DNA from: Verrucomicrobiota bacterium
GTDB lineage: Bacteria > Verrucomicrobiota > Verrucomicrobiia > Chthoniobacterales > JAFAMB01
Assembly (NCBI GenBank): GCA_019236035.1
Contig: JAFAJU010000419.1
Location: 1 to 15,671, forward strand
DNA length: 15,671 nt
Direction of reading: 5' to 3'
Below, one piece after another: positions 14,722 to 15,671 of the stretch. The translations under genes were made by a program, and so were the position numbers. The notes under the pieces were generated by a model that saw nothing but the letters and a program-made list of their open reading frames with translations, had not been told where the DNA came from and made no database searches. How positions within the stretch are numbered: the first letter of the stretch is position 1; every line of letters begins with the position of its first letter.

Positions 14722-14799
14722 TTTCAAACCCTCAGACGTTCCGGGGGCCTCGCACCCGCCTATGGTGGGCGAATTCTGACGAAATGCAAATTGAATTTC

Positions 14800-15012
<213 letters not shown>

Positions 15013-15014
15013 TC

Positions 15015-15671
15015 TTACCGTTCCGTTCCCGATTCGCCAAGTGCTTCGCTGACCGACGACTCGGTCGCCAGCAAACCCGCAAGATAGCCATTTCGAGATG
15101 GTATCGAGGCGGAACGCGCTATATTTCCGGGCGTCTCGAGACGCGAGAAAATTGCAAAGGCGATGCGGGACCGGGGTACGCTCTTTTCGCCGTAGCCGAG
15201 AGGTTTGTTGCTTGACCAGAATCGGATCATTTCGACGCCATTTTGCTGGTCTCTGCCGAGATAGATCACGGAGTGCCCGTGCTCTCGCCTACCGACTGCA
15301 CTGGTCCAAAAGATCTTCATAAAATCTCCCGGTCTGGCTGCTTCGAAGGAGGTGAAATTACGGCCCAGTCCCAACTCGTTAAAAAGACAGGCCGTGCCGG
15401 GTCCATTCGCATTCCAGCGGCCCCAAATGCCGACACCGTCCGGTTGCCCTTTGATGGCCAGTGATTCGGCTAACCCGCCGGCGAGCGTCGATTCAGGGAC
15501 CATCTCCTGAAGTGCCCGAATGAAGACGAGATAGGTCGCCCCCGAGCAATAGGTAGTTCGGGCGGCGGATGGGTTCACTTGAAGCCTTCCGCCTCTAACC
15601 TGAACGGCAGACTGAAGATCGCGCGTGGCAGCATTGGTGGCGAGGTAACCGCCCCCGATTGGCATCGAATT
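15015..15671 (-). CDS. NlpC/P60- or CHAP-like cysteine hydrolase, possibly 5'-truncated by the window edge
   Basis: At least 216 residues are visible. The frame stays open past the first ATG (15665) to the window edge, so the true start may lie outside. The pattern suits a papain-fold peptidoglycan hydrolase or amidase: a Cys at a helix start (Cys40 in RTTYCSGATYLVFIRAL), the segment ARPGDFMKIFW, which resembles the A-x-PGD motif of NlpC/P60 and CHAP domains, and a His on a strand (His131 in EHGHSVIYLG). No signal peptide is visible in the part present. The C-terminus is Ser/Ala-rich. The family assignment is by motif only. It is the first gene of the minus-strand series and its stop codon lies 2 nt from repeat element B. 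Confidence 0.55.
   Translation of the reverse strand, partial: NSMPIGGGYLATNAATRDLQSAVQVRGGRLQVNPSAARTTYCSGATYLVFIRALQEMVPESTLAGGLAESLAIKGQPDGVGIWGRWNANGPGTACLFNELGLGRNFTSFEAARPGDFMKIFWTSAVGRREHGHSVIYLGRDQQNGVEMIRFWSSNKPLGYGEKSVPRSRIAFAIFSRLETPGNIARSASIPSRNGYLAGLLATESSVSEALGESGTER

Overview
The window looks like a chromosomal segment from a Verrucomicrobiota bacterium, possibly a soil Chthoniobacterales-type lineage. This is an inference from gene content: a DUF4912 protein, a diadenylate-cyclase-like (DACNV-type) protein, a 3D-domain lipoprotein, a SecG with an Ala/Pro/Ser tail, and intergenic spaces filled with GGAGT-type arrays and long palindromes. There is no rRNA or other marker to prove it. 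I see no tRNA, rRNA, CRISPR array, prophage or transposase gene.

Layout. The left end (1-836, minus strand) holds the first 97 codons of an OppA-type substrate-binding lipoprotein, 2 nt downstream of secG. A secreted prolyl oligopeptidase (961-3087, plus) diverges from secG and converges on a 3D-domain lipoprotein (3143-3643, minus). That gene diverges from a penicillin-binding D-Ala-D-Ala carboxypeptidase (3786-4793, plus). A HAD phosphatase (4910-5491, minus) follows. The branched-chain amino-acid genes ilvN and ilvC (5776-7359, plus) lie next, without ilvB in the window. The space 7360-7907 holds a 9-bp tandem repeat, a possible 65-codon gene and a 35-bp perfect inverted repeat.

From 7908 to the right edge everything is on the minus strand. 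In transcription order it runs: a partial NlpC/P60- or CHAP-like hydrolase, DUF4912 protein, ferritin-like protein, XerC-type recombinase, oligoendopeptidase F, and the DAC-like protein. Except for DUF4912-ferritin and the spaces around pepF, these genes are separated by repeats rather than tightly coupled. Common themes are envelope and peptidoglycan processing (3D lipoprotein, D,D-carboxypeptidase, CHAP-like protein, SecG), peptide uptake and degradation (OppA, prolyl oligopeptidase, PepF), and possibly c-di-AMP signalling.

The most unusual content is non-coding. Two copies (12097-12335 and 14800-15012) of a roughly 210-240 bp element have 7/8-mer arrays at one end, a conserved core of about 105 bp, and inverted units at the other end. 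Three further palindromic elements of different sequence (4813-4910, 7786-7907, 11144-11191) also occur. Nearly all of these begin exactly at, or within 2 nt of, the stop codon of a minus-strand gene. One supplies the last codons and the stop of the ferritin-like gene. This positional rule is the observation I consider most worth following up.
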